Of a stretch of DNA of 64,000 nucleotides, positions 48,038 to 56,539 are shown piece after piece. The notes beneath the pieces were generated by a model. It was given only the letters and a program-made list of their open reading frames with translations. It did not search any database and was not told the DNA's origin. Both the position numbers and the translations under genes were made by a program. Each line of letters begins with the position of its first letter. Positions within the stretch are counted from its first letter, which is position 1. Source of the stretch: a virus; the IMG/VR virus record IMGVR_UViG_3300010885_050098, positions 1-64,000 of that record. One strand, written 5' to 3'.

Positions 48038-48490
48038 TTACGCAGTTTCCTCGGCACGGGCTTGTTCCCATGCTTCGGCTATTTCGTCAGTAATTCTACT
48101 GTACTTTACCCAGTCTATTCGCTTTGCGTGCAAAACGCCAAACTTAGTAAAGACTTTGATCGCCGAATCGATCATAGATCTACTGTACAAACGCCTTCCA
48201 GCTCGCTCTTTGCCGTTCTTATCCGTTTTAGTCGGTAAGCGGTAAGGAGATGTTGGAAGGTGTCCTTCATTCATCCATAACTTTAGTGTGATGATTGGAC
48301 GACCTAACGCCTCTGACAACGCACCTATGGTGAACAAATCTATTTCTTTTCCGTTTGGTAATAACGTACTTCGGGGATTTGAATCCCAAGTTGTAGATTT
48401 TGGTTCTACAACTTTTTCTTTACGTCGTTTTCTTTTACTACCGGGGTAATAAAGATCTCCAAACGTTTGCTCTATAAAATCTTCTGTCAT
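48038..48490 (-). CDS. MerR-like HTH DNA-binding protein
   Basis: A 150-residue protein. FTIGALSEALGRPIITLKLW is a winged-helix/MerR-like helix-turn-helix, with a basic wing ending in GRRLYSRSMI. The flanks are basic. It may be a regulator or a replication accessory factor. Coupled by ATGA to the gene upstream. Confidence 0.7.
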   Translation of the reverse strand: MTEDFIEQTFGDLYYPGSKRKRRKEKVVEPKSTTWDSNPRSTLLPNGKEIDLFTIGALSEALGRPIITLKLWMNEGHLPTSPYRLPTKTDKNGKERAGRRLYSRSMIDSAIKVFTKFGVLHAKRIDWVKYSRITDEIAEAWEQARAEETA

Positions 48491-48876
48491 AGTAGGAACG
48501 CGTAAGTTACCTTTGTTGGGAACATTTGGTCAACTTCAGCTTCTGTTATTTGATCTTTGTAAACAGCAGCCATGATTGCATCTTCTTGCAAAACTTCTAC
48601 AACTTTAATGCACTCTTGGTAAATGCCTTTTTCTTTAAGAAGGTTAATAGCAAATTCTTCATTAAGCGCTCTAGATTCTTTACGTTGATTTGTAATCTTT
48701 ATATCGTTACCAAGTTCAAGAACAATATGACCACGTCCGTCTACTTCACCGTTTTCGGCAACAGCAGACTTAAGTCTATTTTTGATTTCGGTTTGGCGTT
48801 CCGTTAGGAACTTGATTTGCTCTTTAAGAGCTATGTATTGCTGTGCCTCATTGGTAAGGCTTTTAATGTCTGGCAT
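48487..48876 (-). CDS. Coiled-coil hypothetical protein
   Basis: A 129-residue protein with a helical N-terminal part (YIALKEQIKFLTERQTEIKN) and a beta-rich centre (GRGHIVLELGNDIKIT). A clear promoter lies just upstream. No family recognised. Confidence 0.68.
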   Translation of the reverse strand: MPDIKSLTNEAQQYIALKEQIKFLTERQTEIKNRLKSAVAENGEVDGRGHIVLELGNDIKITNQRKESRALNEEFAINLLKEKGIYQECIKVVEVLQEDAIMAAVYKDQITEAEVDQMFPTKVTYAFLL

Positions 48877-48902
48877 GAGATCCCTCTCTGTAGTGGTTGG
48901 AA

Positions 48903-48930
48903 TCTATACCATACCCGAGGGGACTGACAA
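48903..48930 (-). promoter_or_regulatory. Promoter candidate for the HTH/SSB/polymerase operon
   Basis: On the minus strand TTGTCA, 16 bases, TATAGA. The leader shares 15 bases (ACTACAGAGAGGGAT) with the leader of the proteasome-like gene at 34061. Confidence 0.5.
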
Positions 48931-48946
48931 ATCTAGGAAAACACGC

Positions 48947-49093
48947 CTAGTCGGCTTTAGAGTATTCCTCTAGTGCGTTAATAATCACGCTTGTTACGGT
49001 TACGCCCTCTTTAGCCGCTTTGTACTGAACCTTTTTCCAAAGGTCATCGGCCACACGGATCGTACGTGTAGGGGTCTTAGGTGCGTTAGGCAT
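48947..49093 (-). CDS. Ribbon-helix-helix protein, 48 aa
   Basis: ATG to TAG frame. TRTIRVADDLWKKVQYKAAK followed by GVTVTSVIINALEEY is a full Arc/MetJ-type ribbon-helix-helix: one strand and two helices. Such proteins are dimeric DNA-binding repressors. It lies just upstream of a promoter candidate, which it may control. Confidence 0.75.
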   Translation of the reverse strand: MPNAPKTPTRTIRVADDLWKKVQYKAAKEGVTVTSVIINALEEYSKAD

Positions 49094-49102
49094 CCCTCAA
49101 TT

Positions 49103-50695
49103 TTAGACTGATTTGCTGAGCAAGAACTGGTTAAGGCTAGTCAAACTGAAGTCTATTCCTCCGGCCTCATTTATACCTTCTCCATCTAAAACAGCGCTTG
49201 CAACAGCGTTTTTATGCTGCAACATCTCATGCTGTCGAACTTCTATTGAACCCTCAACTAAAAAATCTTGAATAACAATGCTGGGCCATTTTGATGATGC
49301 TCGGACTATTCGTCCATTGCGTTGTGTTGCCCCGCCAGACGACCAAGGTAAGTCATAATTGACAAGAAGATTAGCAGCTGGGAGGTCAACGCCATACCCG
49401 CCAGCATCAGAACTAACGAGGACACGGACAGATGGGTCTGTGTTAAGGGCAATTTTATTTTCTTCTTTAGTTTTGGCATCAAGTCTCCCTGTATATGTTT
49501 TAGTTCCGTACTCCGACAGTGCTTCGGCAATCATGTCAGTCATATCTACATACGTTGCAAATATAACTACTTTGTTTTCTTCGTTTTGATCTAAAAATTC
49601 TTTAACGTATTGAATTAAAGCGTTTAGTTTAGGTGACTTGTCTACTCCTTCTAGGTAACCGCCCTCTACTAATTCATTTGCATAAGAAGATCCTTCACCC
49701 GAAACCGTATTGTATTTTTTGGCACTGGTTCTTAATAGATCTGGGTGGGAGCAAAGCATCTTTAAACACCCAACTTTAGACATAATCTTTCCGCGCCATT
49801 CGTTCTCTTGAGCGCTACCACTACCACTTTGAACCCCGTAGTGAGCAAAAATGTTAAAGTTATTACCAAACAGTGCGGTTGCTTCTACTAAATCGTCTAG
49901 TAAGTCTTTTCTAATTTTGTCGTATAACTTTGCGTTTCGTCGATCGAGCGGGATGAGAAACGGTTCATTATGGATGGAATCTGGTAGGTAAGGCGCAACG
50001 TCTGAATCTTTTTGTGACTTTCGGACACTTGCTTCTTTAAGGCGCTCATTAAGAGTAGGCAAATTACGATAACGCTGAACTCCGCCCCAATTATTACGAA
50101 CAATAAATGCTGAATCAAAGATATCAAACCTTCCTAATACGGAGTCATCAACAAATTGCATAATGCTAAATAACTCTTCGGGTTTACCATTTTCAATAGG
50201 TGTTCCAGTAAGGGCAAACTTAAAAGGGGCGTTTGCCATTTTCTTTACTGCTTTAGATCGTTTTGATCTAAAAGATTTAATTGCTGTTGCTTCATCGCAA
50301 ATAATAAAACCTCTTGGTAATTTTTTTACTAAATTCCAATCGTTGACAACTTGTTCATAGTTCATAATCACGTAATCAACTTTTGACTCTTTCCAATTAA
50401 AAGCCTCTTCATACTGCTCAAGTCTTTTTTTTGGTGTTCCATCAATAACTAATGCTTTTGAAGTTCCCCCAGTAAATTTTTCAATTTGATTAGCCCATTG
50501 ATATTTAAGGCTAGATAAACAAATGACCATGCCTGGTTCTTTAATATCACCGCTGTCCATGAGTTGTTCAATTGCAGCAATTGTAAGAACGGTTTTACCC
50601 AACCCAAGGTCATAAGCAACCAGCACCTTATGCCGGTCAACCATCTTGTTTACTGCTTCGGGTTGGTAAGGAAGCAAAGTTCCTTTAAAAGTCAT
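49103..50695 (-). CDS. SNF2-type DEAD/DEAH helicase
   Basis: A 530-residue protein. Walker A DLGLGKT at 29-35, motif II ICDEATA near residue 133, motif III ALTGTPIENG near 160, and the C-terminal domain with VLVSSDAGGYGVDL and RNGRIVRASSKW. It acts as a double-strand DNA translocase; in phages it may start replication or aid recombination. Confidence 0.9.
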   Translation of the reverse strand: MTFKGTLLPYQPEAVNKMVDRHKVLVAYDLGLGKTVLTIAAIEQLMDSGDIKEPGMVICLSSLKYQWANQIEKFTGGTSKALVIDGTPKKRLEQYEEAFNWKESKVDYVIMNYEQVVNDWNLVKKLPRGFIICDEATAIKSFRSKRSKAVKKMANAPFKFALTGTPIENGKPEELFSIMQFVDDSVLGRFDIFDSAFIVRNNWGGVQRYRNLPTLNERLKEASVRKSQKDSDVAPYLPDSIHNEPFLIPLDRRNAKLYDKIRKDLLDDLVEATALFGNNFNIFAHYGVQSGSGSAQENEWRGKIMSKVGCLKMLCSHPDLLRTSAKKYNTVSGEGSSYANELVEGGYLEGVDKSPKLNALIQYVKEFLDQNEENKVVIFATYVDMTDMIAEALSEYGTKTYTGRLDAKTKEENKIALNTDPSVRVLVSSDAGGYGVDLPAANLLVNYDLPWSSGGATQRNGRIVRASSKWPSIVIQDFLVEGSIEVRQHEMLQHKNAVASAVLDGEGINEAGGIDFSLTSLNQFLLSKSV

Positions 50696-51239
50696 ACGAA
50701 CTCATCCTAGTTTGTATAAGAACTTTAAGATCATCAAGGGAACCATTATTTACAAATATTTGATTTACGGGATAACCATCCATTTCAGATTCTGAAACGT
50801 GATCATTTGTAGCATCAGTTCCTAGGCGTTTAATGCGCCAAATTTGTCCGCTAAATTCTTGAATCCATTTAGCTTCATTTTCAAAACGTACATCAGATAC
50901 AACAACTTTGTCTTGTGGTGCTACATCTGATAATGCTTGATAAATCCAAAATTTATCACCAAACACTTTGCGAGCGCCTACGCCGGTGTCTTGAAGCAAA
51001 CGTCGGACTTCTGGAAACTCAACTTTTAACCTGTCCCAACCATAGGTGTCAACCATGTCTTGTAGTCGGTAATTAATTATGTTGTTTCCGTAGCCTTTGG
51101 GAATCAACGGATCCATTTCATAAATAAGATCACGAATAGGGTCTGCAAAAGCAATACGTTTATAACCATAGTTTTCAACAAGAATGTTGGCAACAGTATC
51201 TTTGCCTGACTGTGCATAACCAGAAAGTCCAATAATCAT
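50685..51239 (-). CDS. Deoxynucleoside monophosphate kinase
   Basis: A 184-residue protein from the ATG at 51239. GLSGYAQSGKDT near the start is the P-loop of T4 gp1-type dNMP kinases, and VVVSDVRFENEA is the conserved second motif. It turns dNMPs into dNDPs. The longer frame to 51305 is rejected because it overlaps the upstream gene. Confidence 0.85.
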   Translation of the reverse strand: MIIGLSGYAQSGKDTVANILVENYGYKRIAFADPIRDLIYEMDPLIPKGYGNNIINYRLQDMVDTYGWDRLKVEFPEVRRLLQDTGVGARKVFGDKFWIYQALSDVAPQDKVVVSDVRFENEAKWIQEFSGQIWRIKRLGTDATNDHVSESEMDGYPVNQIFVNNGSLDDLKVLIQTRMSSYDF

Positions 51240-51427
51240 TTGCAAACCGAACAATAAAAAGGAGTACGCATATGTTCTTCGGGAATAATTATATTTTGTG
51301 AACATTTACTGCACTTGGCGTGAATTAACCCGTGTTTTTCTAAATCGTAAAGACTTAACGTTATGGAACGTGTGTAATAAATTTTAGTTGCATACCACGT
51401 ACACAAAATTAAAAATATAGTCATCAT
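51236..51427 (-). CDS. TM plus zinc-ribbon micro-protein
   Basis: A 63-residue protein with a short N-terminal membrane segment (MTIFLILCTWYA) and a C-terminal C-x2-C...C-x2-C pair. ATGA overlaps on both sides. Function unknown. Confidence 0.6.
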   Translation of the reverse strand: MMTIFLILCTWYATKIYYTRSITLSLYDLEKHGLIHAKCSKCSQNIIIPEEHMRTPFYCSVCK

Positions 51428-52353
51428 GAAAGTGCCCTCTCCCCGTGCAACGCGTGTTTTGCGTGTTCTATTCCATAGACTATCTCAGCCTTGCTCATTC
51501 CGCCAATATCCTTGATTCCGGTACTGGCATAATCAAAAAACCAGCACTCAAACCACATATCCACAGATTTTTTAAGAAAATCTTGAGACGCGCTTCGCCC
51601 AGCTTCGTCATTATCCATGGCCACAATGATTCGATCCGCGCCTTTAATTACATTTAACTGCTCTTTAGACACTGCGGTGCCGTAAGTAGAAACGCCTCCC
51701 ATAACCCCTACAGAAGCCATACGAGCCACATCTAAAGGTGATTCAACTACTACCATCAAACCGCCTGTGTATTGCTGATAGCCGAACAATGAATGGCTTT
51801 TTTGAATACCTGTGGGGTAATTTCTAAAGTAACGGCCATGCGTTCCTTTTTCTTGCCACCCCATTAATTTTCCTGCCATATTACGAATAGGAAGAATCCA
51901 ACACTCTTTACGGGGGTCGTACAAGATTCCGTACAACTCGGCTGCCTCTGTTGTTATTCCACGACCAATAAGTAATTCTTTTGGTGGTGTTACATAAGCG
52001 GCAAGATTTGCTTCGGTGATATCACTTGATATCTCTTCTACTTTTGGCTTTGGATTAAGCGCTCGCTCTAAACGAATTGAAAGATCGCTAACAGTTGTTT
52101 TAACCCACTCATCAGCTTGATCCATGGGAATGCCGTTAACATATGAAACAAGGTACTGCAGTCCCCCACGGAATCCACAAGAGAAACAGTTATGCGCCCC
52201 GGTATCGGCGTTAATTGACCAAGATGGGTTGTGGTCTTCTTTACCAGTTCGATCTAAATGACCTGGGCATAACCCTTTTACCTCAGAACCGCGGGCTCCG
52301 TAAGTTTCGACACCAAGACCTTTAAGAAAATCTTCCATCTCTTCTACTGTCAT
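51424..52353 (-). CDS. DNA primase (CHC2 zinc finger and Toprim)
   Basis: A 309-residue protein. The zinc-binding part has Cys29, His32, Cys56 and Cys59. The Toprim part has VVVESPLDVARM and VAMDNDEAGR. It lays RNA primers at the fork. It lacks the helicase-binding C-terminal domain of DnaG, as its partner is the separate helicase upstream. Confidence 0.9.
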   Translation of the reverse strand: MTVEEMEDFLKGLGVETYGARGSEVKGLCPGHLDRTGKEDHNPSWSINADTGAHNCFSCGFRGGLQYLVSYVNGIPMDQADEWVKTTVSDLSIRLERALNPKPKVEEISSDITEANLAAYVTPPKELLIGRGITTEAAELYGILYDPRKECWILPIRNMAGKLMGWQEKGTHGRYFRNYPTGIQKSHSLFGYQQYTGGLMVVVESPLDVARMASVGVMGGVSTYGTAVSKEQLNVIKGADRIIVAMDNDEAGRSASQDFLKKSVDMWFECWFFDYASTGIKDIGGMSKAEIVYGIEHAKHALHGERALS

Positions 52354-53594
52354 GCATCTTCACCTGACATCTCACGGAAGGTACCTTCGTCCCATGCCCA
52401 TGTTAAGAATGTAGACCCTGGGCCTGAGTTACGGCTTGCAAGAACACTAAGGATACGAGTTTCATCAACACTGTCTTCTGGCTTCTCTAAACCAAACAAA
52501 ACGTCTGCATCTTGGAAGAATGAAGATGAGTAACCAATTGAGTTAGCGGTTAGTCGACCACCCTTGCCTTTTTTCCAATCAAGTGACTGTGTTGTAATAA
52601 TGATAGGAATTTTAAAACTTTGAGCCAAACGTTTAAAACCACGAGTTAAATTGGTTAATGCTTGTGGTGTGTTTTGCTCACCAGTTTGCTCATCTGTCAT
52701 CAAGTACATGCCGTCAATAAATAAAATGCTTGGGTGGTGTAACTGAAGTTTGGCAGTAACGCCGGACAAAGTTGATCCTGAAGATGAGTCAACAAGCCAA
52801 AACTTTTCTTTATCTTCTCTCATGCGGTTAACAACAAGTTTTTGATACCGCGCCTCTTCATCGGGACGTAAAGTTCCTGTGATTAAGCGCTGGTGCGAAA
52901 TACGAGCACGCATTGAGTCATATCGGTCTTCTTGCTCACGGTTGCTCATTTCAAATGAATAGAACATTGGTTTTACTTCAGACTGGGTGTGCACGTTAAT
53001 TGCAATCTGCATCGCAACAGTTGATTTACCTGTCTTTGGGGTTGCTGTAATAACAATTAATTGTTCGTTTTGCAATCCGTTAGTAACCTTATCAATTGTA
53101 GGAAAACCTGTTGGGTAACCAAGTAAACCGTCTGGCAATAACTTACGTTCTTGGTAACGCGCCCATCGTCGATCAAGTTCTTTGTCATTAGTAATATCAA
53201 TGTCGTTAGTTTCGCTAAAGCCAGCCTCGTCCATCTTAAGAACACCGGCTTGAAGAACTTGTAGAGCGCCTTCGTGATCTTGATCGTGGTCAATCTTTTC
53301 AATAGCGTCACGAATTATGTTAGTTGTATAAATCTTACGGCGAGCTGAGGAAAGAGAATCAATTAAGTAGTCAACGCTATCGCTTACCTGTATTACTTCA
53401 TAAGAAGGATAGTTATCTTTAACGGCCTCAAGACTTGGGCATTCGCCATAACGTGCGTAATGCTCTCGTACAAAAATCCAAATCTTTTTATCGGCTTCGT
53501 CTGAAAACCAAGACTGAGTAACGTTACGATCAAATAGGGGAGTTAAGTCGCGGTCAGTAAGGGCTTTACTAAGTAACTTCTTTTCATTGTTCAT
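52350..53594 (-). CDS. dnaB: DnaB-type replicative helicase
   Basis: A 414-residue protein with Walker A TATPKTGKST near residue 187, a Walker B strand SILFIDGMYLM near residue 295 and a Q-S motif, in the usual RecA-like helicase core. A helical N-terminal domain precedes it. ATGA couplings with primase and the upstream gene. It unwinds DNA at the fork and is probably loaded by the ATPase at 54311. Confidence 0.9.
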   Translation of the reverse strand: MNNEKKLLSKALTDRDLTPLFDRNVTQSWFSDEADKKIWIFVREHYARYGECPSLEAVKDNYPSYEVIQVSDSVDYLIDSLSSARRKIYTTNIIRDAIEKIDHDQDHEGALQVLQAGVLKMDEAGFSETNDIDITNDKELDRRWARYQERKLLPDGLLGYPTGFPTIDKVTNGLQNEQLIVITATPKTGKSTVAMQIAINVHTQSEVKPMFYSFEMSNREQEDRYDSMRARISHQRLITGTLRPDEEARYQKLVVNRMREDKEKFWLVDSSSGSTLSGVTAKLQLHHPSILFIDGMYLMTDEQTGEQNTPQALTNLTRGFKRLAQSFKIPIIITTQSLDWKKGKGGRLTANSIGYSSSFFQDADVLFGLEKPEDSVDETRILSVLASRNSGPGSTFLTWAWDEGTFREMSGEDA

Positions 53595-54001
53595 AGTCGC
53601 GCTAGATCCATTCCCCAGTGTCCGTATCGTAATATTCTTTCAGGCTTATCAATCACCCCGAGCAGTTCAGGTCGATATGGTAACTGACTAATCAAAAATT
53701 CCATAGATTCGTAAGCAACACAATGTCTAAATGGGTTAGTCCCGTATTTATCCATTGTTTCCATTACAACCTCTAATTCTTCCTGCTTAAGTTCAAAAGA
53801 TGCAAGTTCAAGAACATATGGGGTTTGAACTGCCCACAAAAACAGTCTGCTTAAAACTTCTTTTTTAAAAGAAACCTTTTTGCGTGTTCGTTTGATAAGT
53901 TTATACTTACGTGGCAGTTCTTCCAACTCGGTCATAATGAACACGTCAGTGGTCACTATTACCCGTTGAGGTATTGAGTTGCTTAAATCCCCGTATTGCA
54001 T
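53591..54001 (-). CDS. Hypothetical protein of the replication operon
   Basis: A 136-residue protein from the ATG at 54001. It is strand-rich at first and then helical. No catalytic motif is visible. Its place between the helicase and the SWIM protein suggests a role in replication. Confidence 0.65.
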   Translation of the reverse strand: MQYGDLSNSIPQRVIVTTDVFIMTELEELPRKYKLIKRTRKKVSFKKEVLSRLFLWAVQTPYVLELASFELKQEELEVVMETMDKYGTNPFRHCVAYESMEFLISQLPYRPELLGVIDKPERILRYGHWGMDLARL

Positions 54002-54002
54002 T

Positions 54003-54314
54003 TTAAAATACTTCAATCTTTGCAAATTTAATTACAAATTTCCGAAATTCTTCCGTAGATTCTTTTGCTCTTTCTGCATCTTCTTCTGTAGCTCGTTTAG
54101 ATATCTCCAATGGGTAATTGCCATTATTGGAATCTATGCGTGCTTTAACAAAACGTGTGTGTTTACAAAGGGATCTACCTTTAAACCCAGAACAATTGCA
54201 ATGCAAAGTTCCGTCGGCACTTGATGTTACTTCAAATATATTTGGCCCCGGGGAAGCCGTTGGACTCAAAAAAACTTGGATTAACCTAACTTCATCCACT
54301 GCTCCGCCTTTCAT
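54003..54314 (-). CDS. SWIM zinc-finger protein
   Basis: A 103-residue protein. LHCNCSGFKGRSLCKHTRFV is the C-x-C...C-x-H SWIM pattern. SWIM fingers occur in Rad51/RecA partner proteins and in nucleases. ATGA overlap with the loader gene. Confidence 0.72.
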   Translation of the reverse strand: MKGGAVDEVRLIQVFLSPTASPGPNIFEVTSSADGTLHCNCSGFKGRSLCKHTRFVKARIDSNNGNYPLEISKRATEEDAERAKESTEEFRKFVIKFAKIEVF

Positions 54315-54991
54315 TTTCTTAGGTCCCCTTCCGTAGATTGTAAATCAATGTTAAAGAACGCTTCATGGGCAAAACTACCAGTTGCTTCCCCATACCAAGT
54401 AGCCCAGTTTTCTAGGGGTATATTGGAGGTAACGATGGTTGGCAATCCATTATTAAACCTAGTCCTTAAAATGTGATGGAGCATGTTTTTATTCCAGCCA
54501 CTATTGCTGGTGTGCTCTCGACCCACATCGTCTAAAACCAATAGCTTAACATTTCTATTTTCGTCATTAGATTCGCCCATAATTCCTGCGTATAACAACT
54601 CCCGTGACTCTTCTACGTATTCGCCCATCATTTCTCCTTTAAGATCTAACAAACCTGCGTAGGTTATAAAGTAACAAGGTCGAACATCGTTTAATGAAAA
54701 TACATCAAGAGAAAAAGTTCTTAAAGCCTCTTGAATAACGGCCGCGACAAGAGTTGTTTTTCCGTGACCTGGCGCTCCATACAAAGCAAGACCTTTGCCA
54801 CAGTTACGGTTACCAATAGCGTTAATGACATCGCCTTTGCCAACCTTAGAAATCCATAATTGAATATCTTCAATATCCTCAGGAGAAATTGCTACGCAAT
54901 CTGAGAGTTCCCAACCAAGAAGATGTTTTGGAATACCAGCAGAACGTATCCAAGTGTTGCGCCGTAACTTTAACTCATCTAATTTAAACAT
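54311..54991 (-). CDS. DnaC/IstB-type helicase loader ATPase
   Basis: A 226-residue AAA+ protein. Walker A is GAPGHGKT at 72-79 and LLVLDDVGRE is Walker B near residue 150; ILRTRFNNGLPTIVTSN is sensor I. It overlaps the initiator-like gene and probably loads the DnaB-type helicase. Confidence 0.88.
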   Translation of the reverse strand: MFKLDELKLRRNTWIRSAGIPKHLLGWELSDCVAISPEDIEDIQLWISKVGKGDVINAIGNRNCGKGLALYGAPGHGKTTLVAAVIQEALRTFSLDVFSLNDVRPCYFITYAGLLDLKGEMMGEYVEESRELLYAGIMGESNDENRNVKLLVLDDVGREHTSNSGWNKNMLHHILRTRFNNGLPTIVTSNIPLENWATWYGEATGSFAHEAFFNIDLQSTEGDLRK

Positions 54992-55895
54992 CGTTCTCCT
55001 TCAATGCTTTACGGGCTTTGTCTCTAGCTTTGCGGGCAACCTCTTGGGACTGTTCTGTAGGAAGGGACATTACGACCTGCCCAACCAAACTGCCAAATCG
55101 GCTTACGTAAAGTCGCCACAGAACCTCGGCATCTTTGTATTCGCTTATAGAAATCTGTTTAAAAAACAAATCCATAACCGCAACTTCAATTTCTCCGTTA
55201 GTCCCAAGCCTATTGCGTAAACCGCCAAGTGCGCCAGAGAACTGACTCTGCGTAACTTTCCACGGCTCGATGTTCCAGTACTGCTCAATCCTGTCGGCAA
55301 ACTCAAAGCACACGTCTGGAACGGACCACTCCGACTTTAAAAGTTCGGATCTTCTACCAAAACGTTTTTTACCAAGGTCGCGTTTTTTATCTACATAGTC
55401 AGACGCTCTCTTTGCTTTAGCTTTTTCTTTATCAGCCTTAGCGTCGGCTTTGTAGTCTTCGTCCCCGGAACCCGGAGAAAACAATCCGCCCCATCCACTC
55501 ATGTTTTTAACCTCGAACTCTTCTGTCTCTAAGTTTACTTTCGACTTTGTCGAAACCATATTTTTACTTATAACAGTAGAAATAGTATTTCTGCTTATAT
55601 GCTCATTACTGATATCAGAAGTCACGTTATGTGACTCCACAAGTTGTGCCTTCACACTGCCAAAAAAAGCTCTGTTTGCTTTTTCTGTCAGGATTGAAAC
55701 AGTCATGATTCTGTTTCCAATGCGTTGTCTAGTGGTGCGAATGTACTCGTTTTCACGAAGTTCTTTCAGACCACTAAGCGCTGACCGACGACCCACTCTG
55801 AAATGAACCATCATTGATTCAGCTGATATGTTTATATCGTGTTGGTGGATTGCCAAAAGAAACCCATAGGCTTTTGCCGAAAGATCTCCCGTCAT
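54984..55895 (-). CDS. Replication-initiator-like winged-helix protein
   Basis: A 303-residue protein. The N-terminal 75 residues form a winged HTH (AESMMVHFRVGRRSALSGL, ELRENEYI); the middle is charged and flexible; the C-terminal part is helical. A DNA-binding initiator in front of loader and helicase is the usual order. The exact site is unknown. Confidence 0.65.
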   Translation of the reverse strand: MTGDLSAKAYGFLLAIHQHDINISAESMMVHFRVGRRSALSGLKELRENEYIRTTRQRIGNRIMTVSILTEKANRAFFGSVKAQLVESHNVTSDISNEHISRNTISTVISKNMVSTKSKVNLETEEFEVKNMSGWGGLFSPGSGDEDYKADAKADKEKAKAKRASDYVDKKRDLGKKRFGRRSELLKSEWSVPDVCFEFADRIEQYWNIEPWKVTQSQFSGALGGLRNRLGTNGEIEVAVMDLFFKQISISEYKDAEVLWRLYVSRFGSLVGQVVMSLPTEQSQEVARKARDKARKALKENDV

Positions 55896-56482
55896 CCTGA
55901 AATACCGTACTTCTCAAGAACCTCGGTCACGGCCTTGGCCACAGCCTTGCCTATAGCTTTAGAAAGATCTTCGCTTACTATGACTGGCAGGGTATTGGTT
56001 TCTTGCGGTGTCTCAACAACCTCAACGGGCTCCTTAGAAGCCTCCTGAGGGGTCTCAGGCAGGTTTCCAGCCGAGATCTCTAGTAATCCCTTACAAAGGT
56101 CGTATGACGGCACAGAAGCGTCTTTGAGGCTTGAATGCAAAGATGCTGTAAAAACATCTGCCTCATCCCAAAACATAAATGCCGTAGCCCACTCACCCGA
56201 AACCGCGTCAACGGTTGCCTTAATTGGATCGGGGTCGTTTACAAGACTCGAACTAGTGATGCTCATAAGAACCGCGCCCTCGGGGGCTATTACGGTTGTT
56301 GATATGTCTAATTCTGACGCAAGTTGATGCGCCCATACTTGCCCTTGACTTGGACGGTCTTTAAAAGGCAATAGCAAAATAAAATCTTTGCCGTTACCCC
56401 TAAAGTAATCTTCTAATAGTGCTTCTACGTTTACTCTTGTGGTTTCGCCGTTACCAGCTACAACCAAATGTTTTGATCCCAT
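55892..56482 (-). CDS. Hypothetical Rossmann-like protein
   Basis: A 196-residue protein with AGGAGGATTAC before the ATG. Alternating strands and helices (FILLLPFKD, VWAHQLASEL, VLMSITSS, FMFWDEAD) suggest a nucleotide- or ligand-binding Rossmann-like fold. A Pro/Glu linker and amphipathic helix end it. First gene of the replication operon. Confidence 0.65.
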   Translation of the reverse strand: MGSKHLVVAGNGETTRVNVEALLEDYFRGNGKDFILLLPFKDRPSQGQVWAHQLASELDISTTVIAPEGAVLMSITSSSLVNDPDPIKATVDAVSGEWATAFMFWDEADVFTASLHSSLKDASVPSYDLCKGLLEISAGNLPETPQEASKEPVEVVETPQETNTLPVIVSEDLSKAIGKAVAKAVTEVLEKYGISG

Positions 56483-56502
56483 GTAATCCTCCTAGGCGGG
56501 GG

Positions 56503-56532
56503 ATATTACACAGGTTTAAAAGTTTGCGGCAA
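56503..56532 (-). promoter_or_regulatory. Promoter candidate for the replication operon
   Basis: On the minus strand TTGCCG, 18 bases, TAATAT. A GCGG/CCGC hairpin after the baseplate operon overlaps its upstream edge. This is the only sizable gap between the baseplate and replication genes. Confidence 0.45.
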
Positions 56533-56539
56533 ATCCGCT

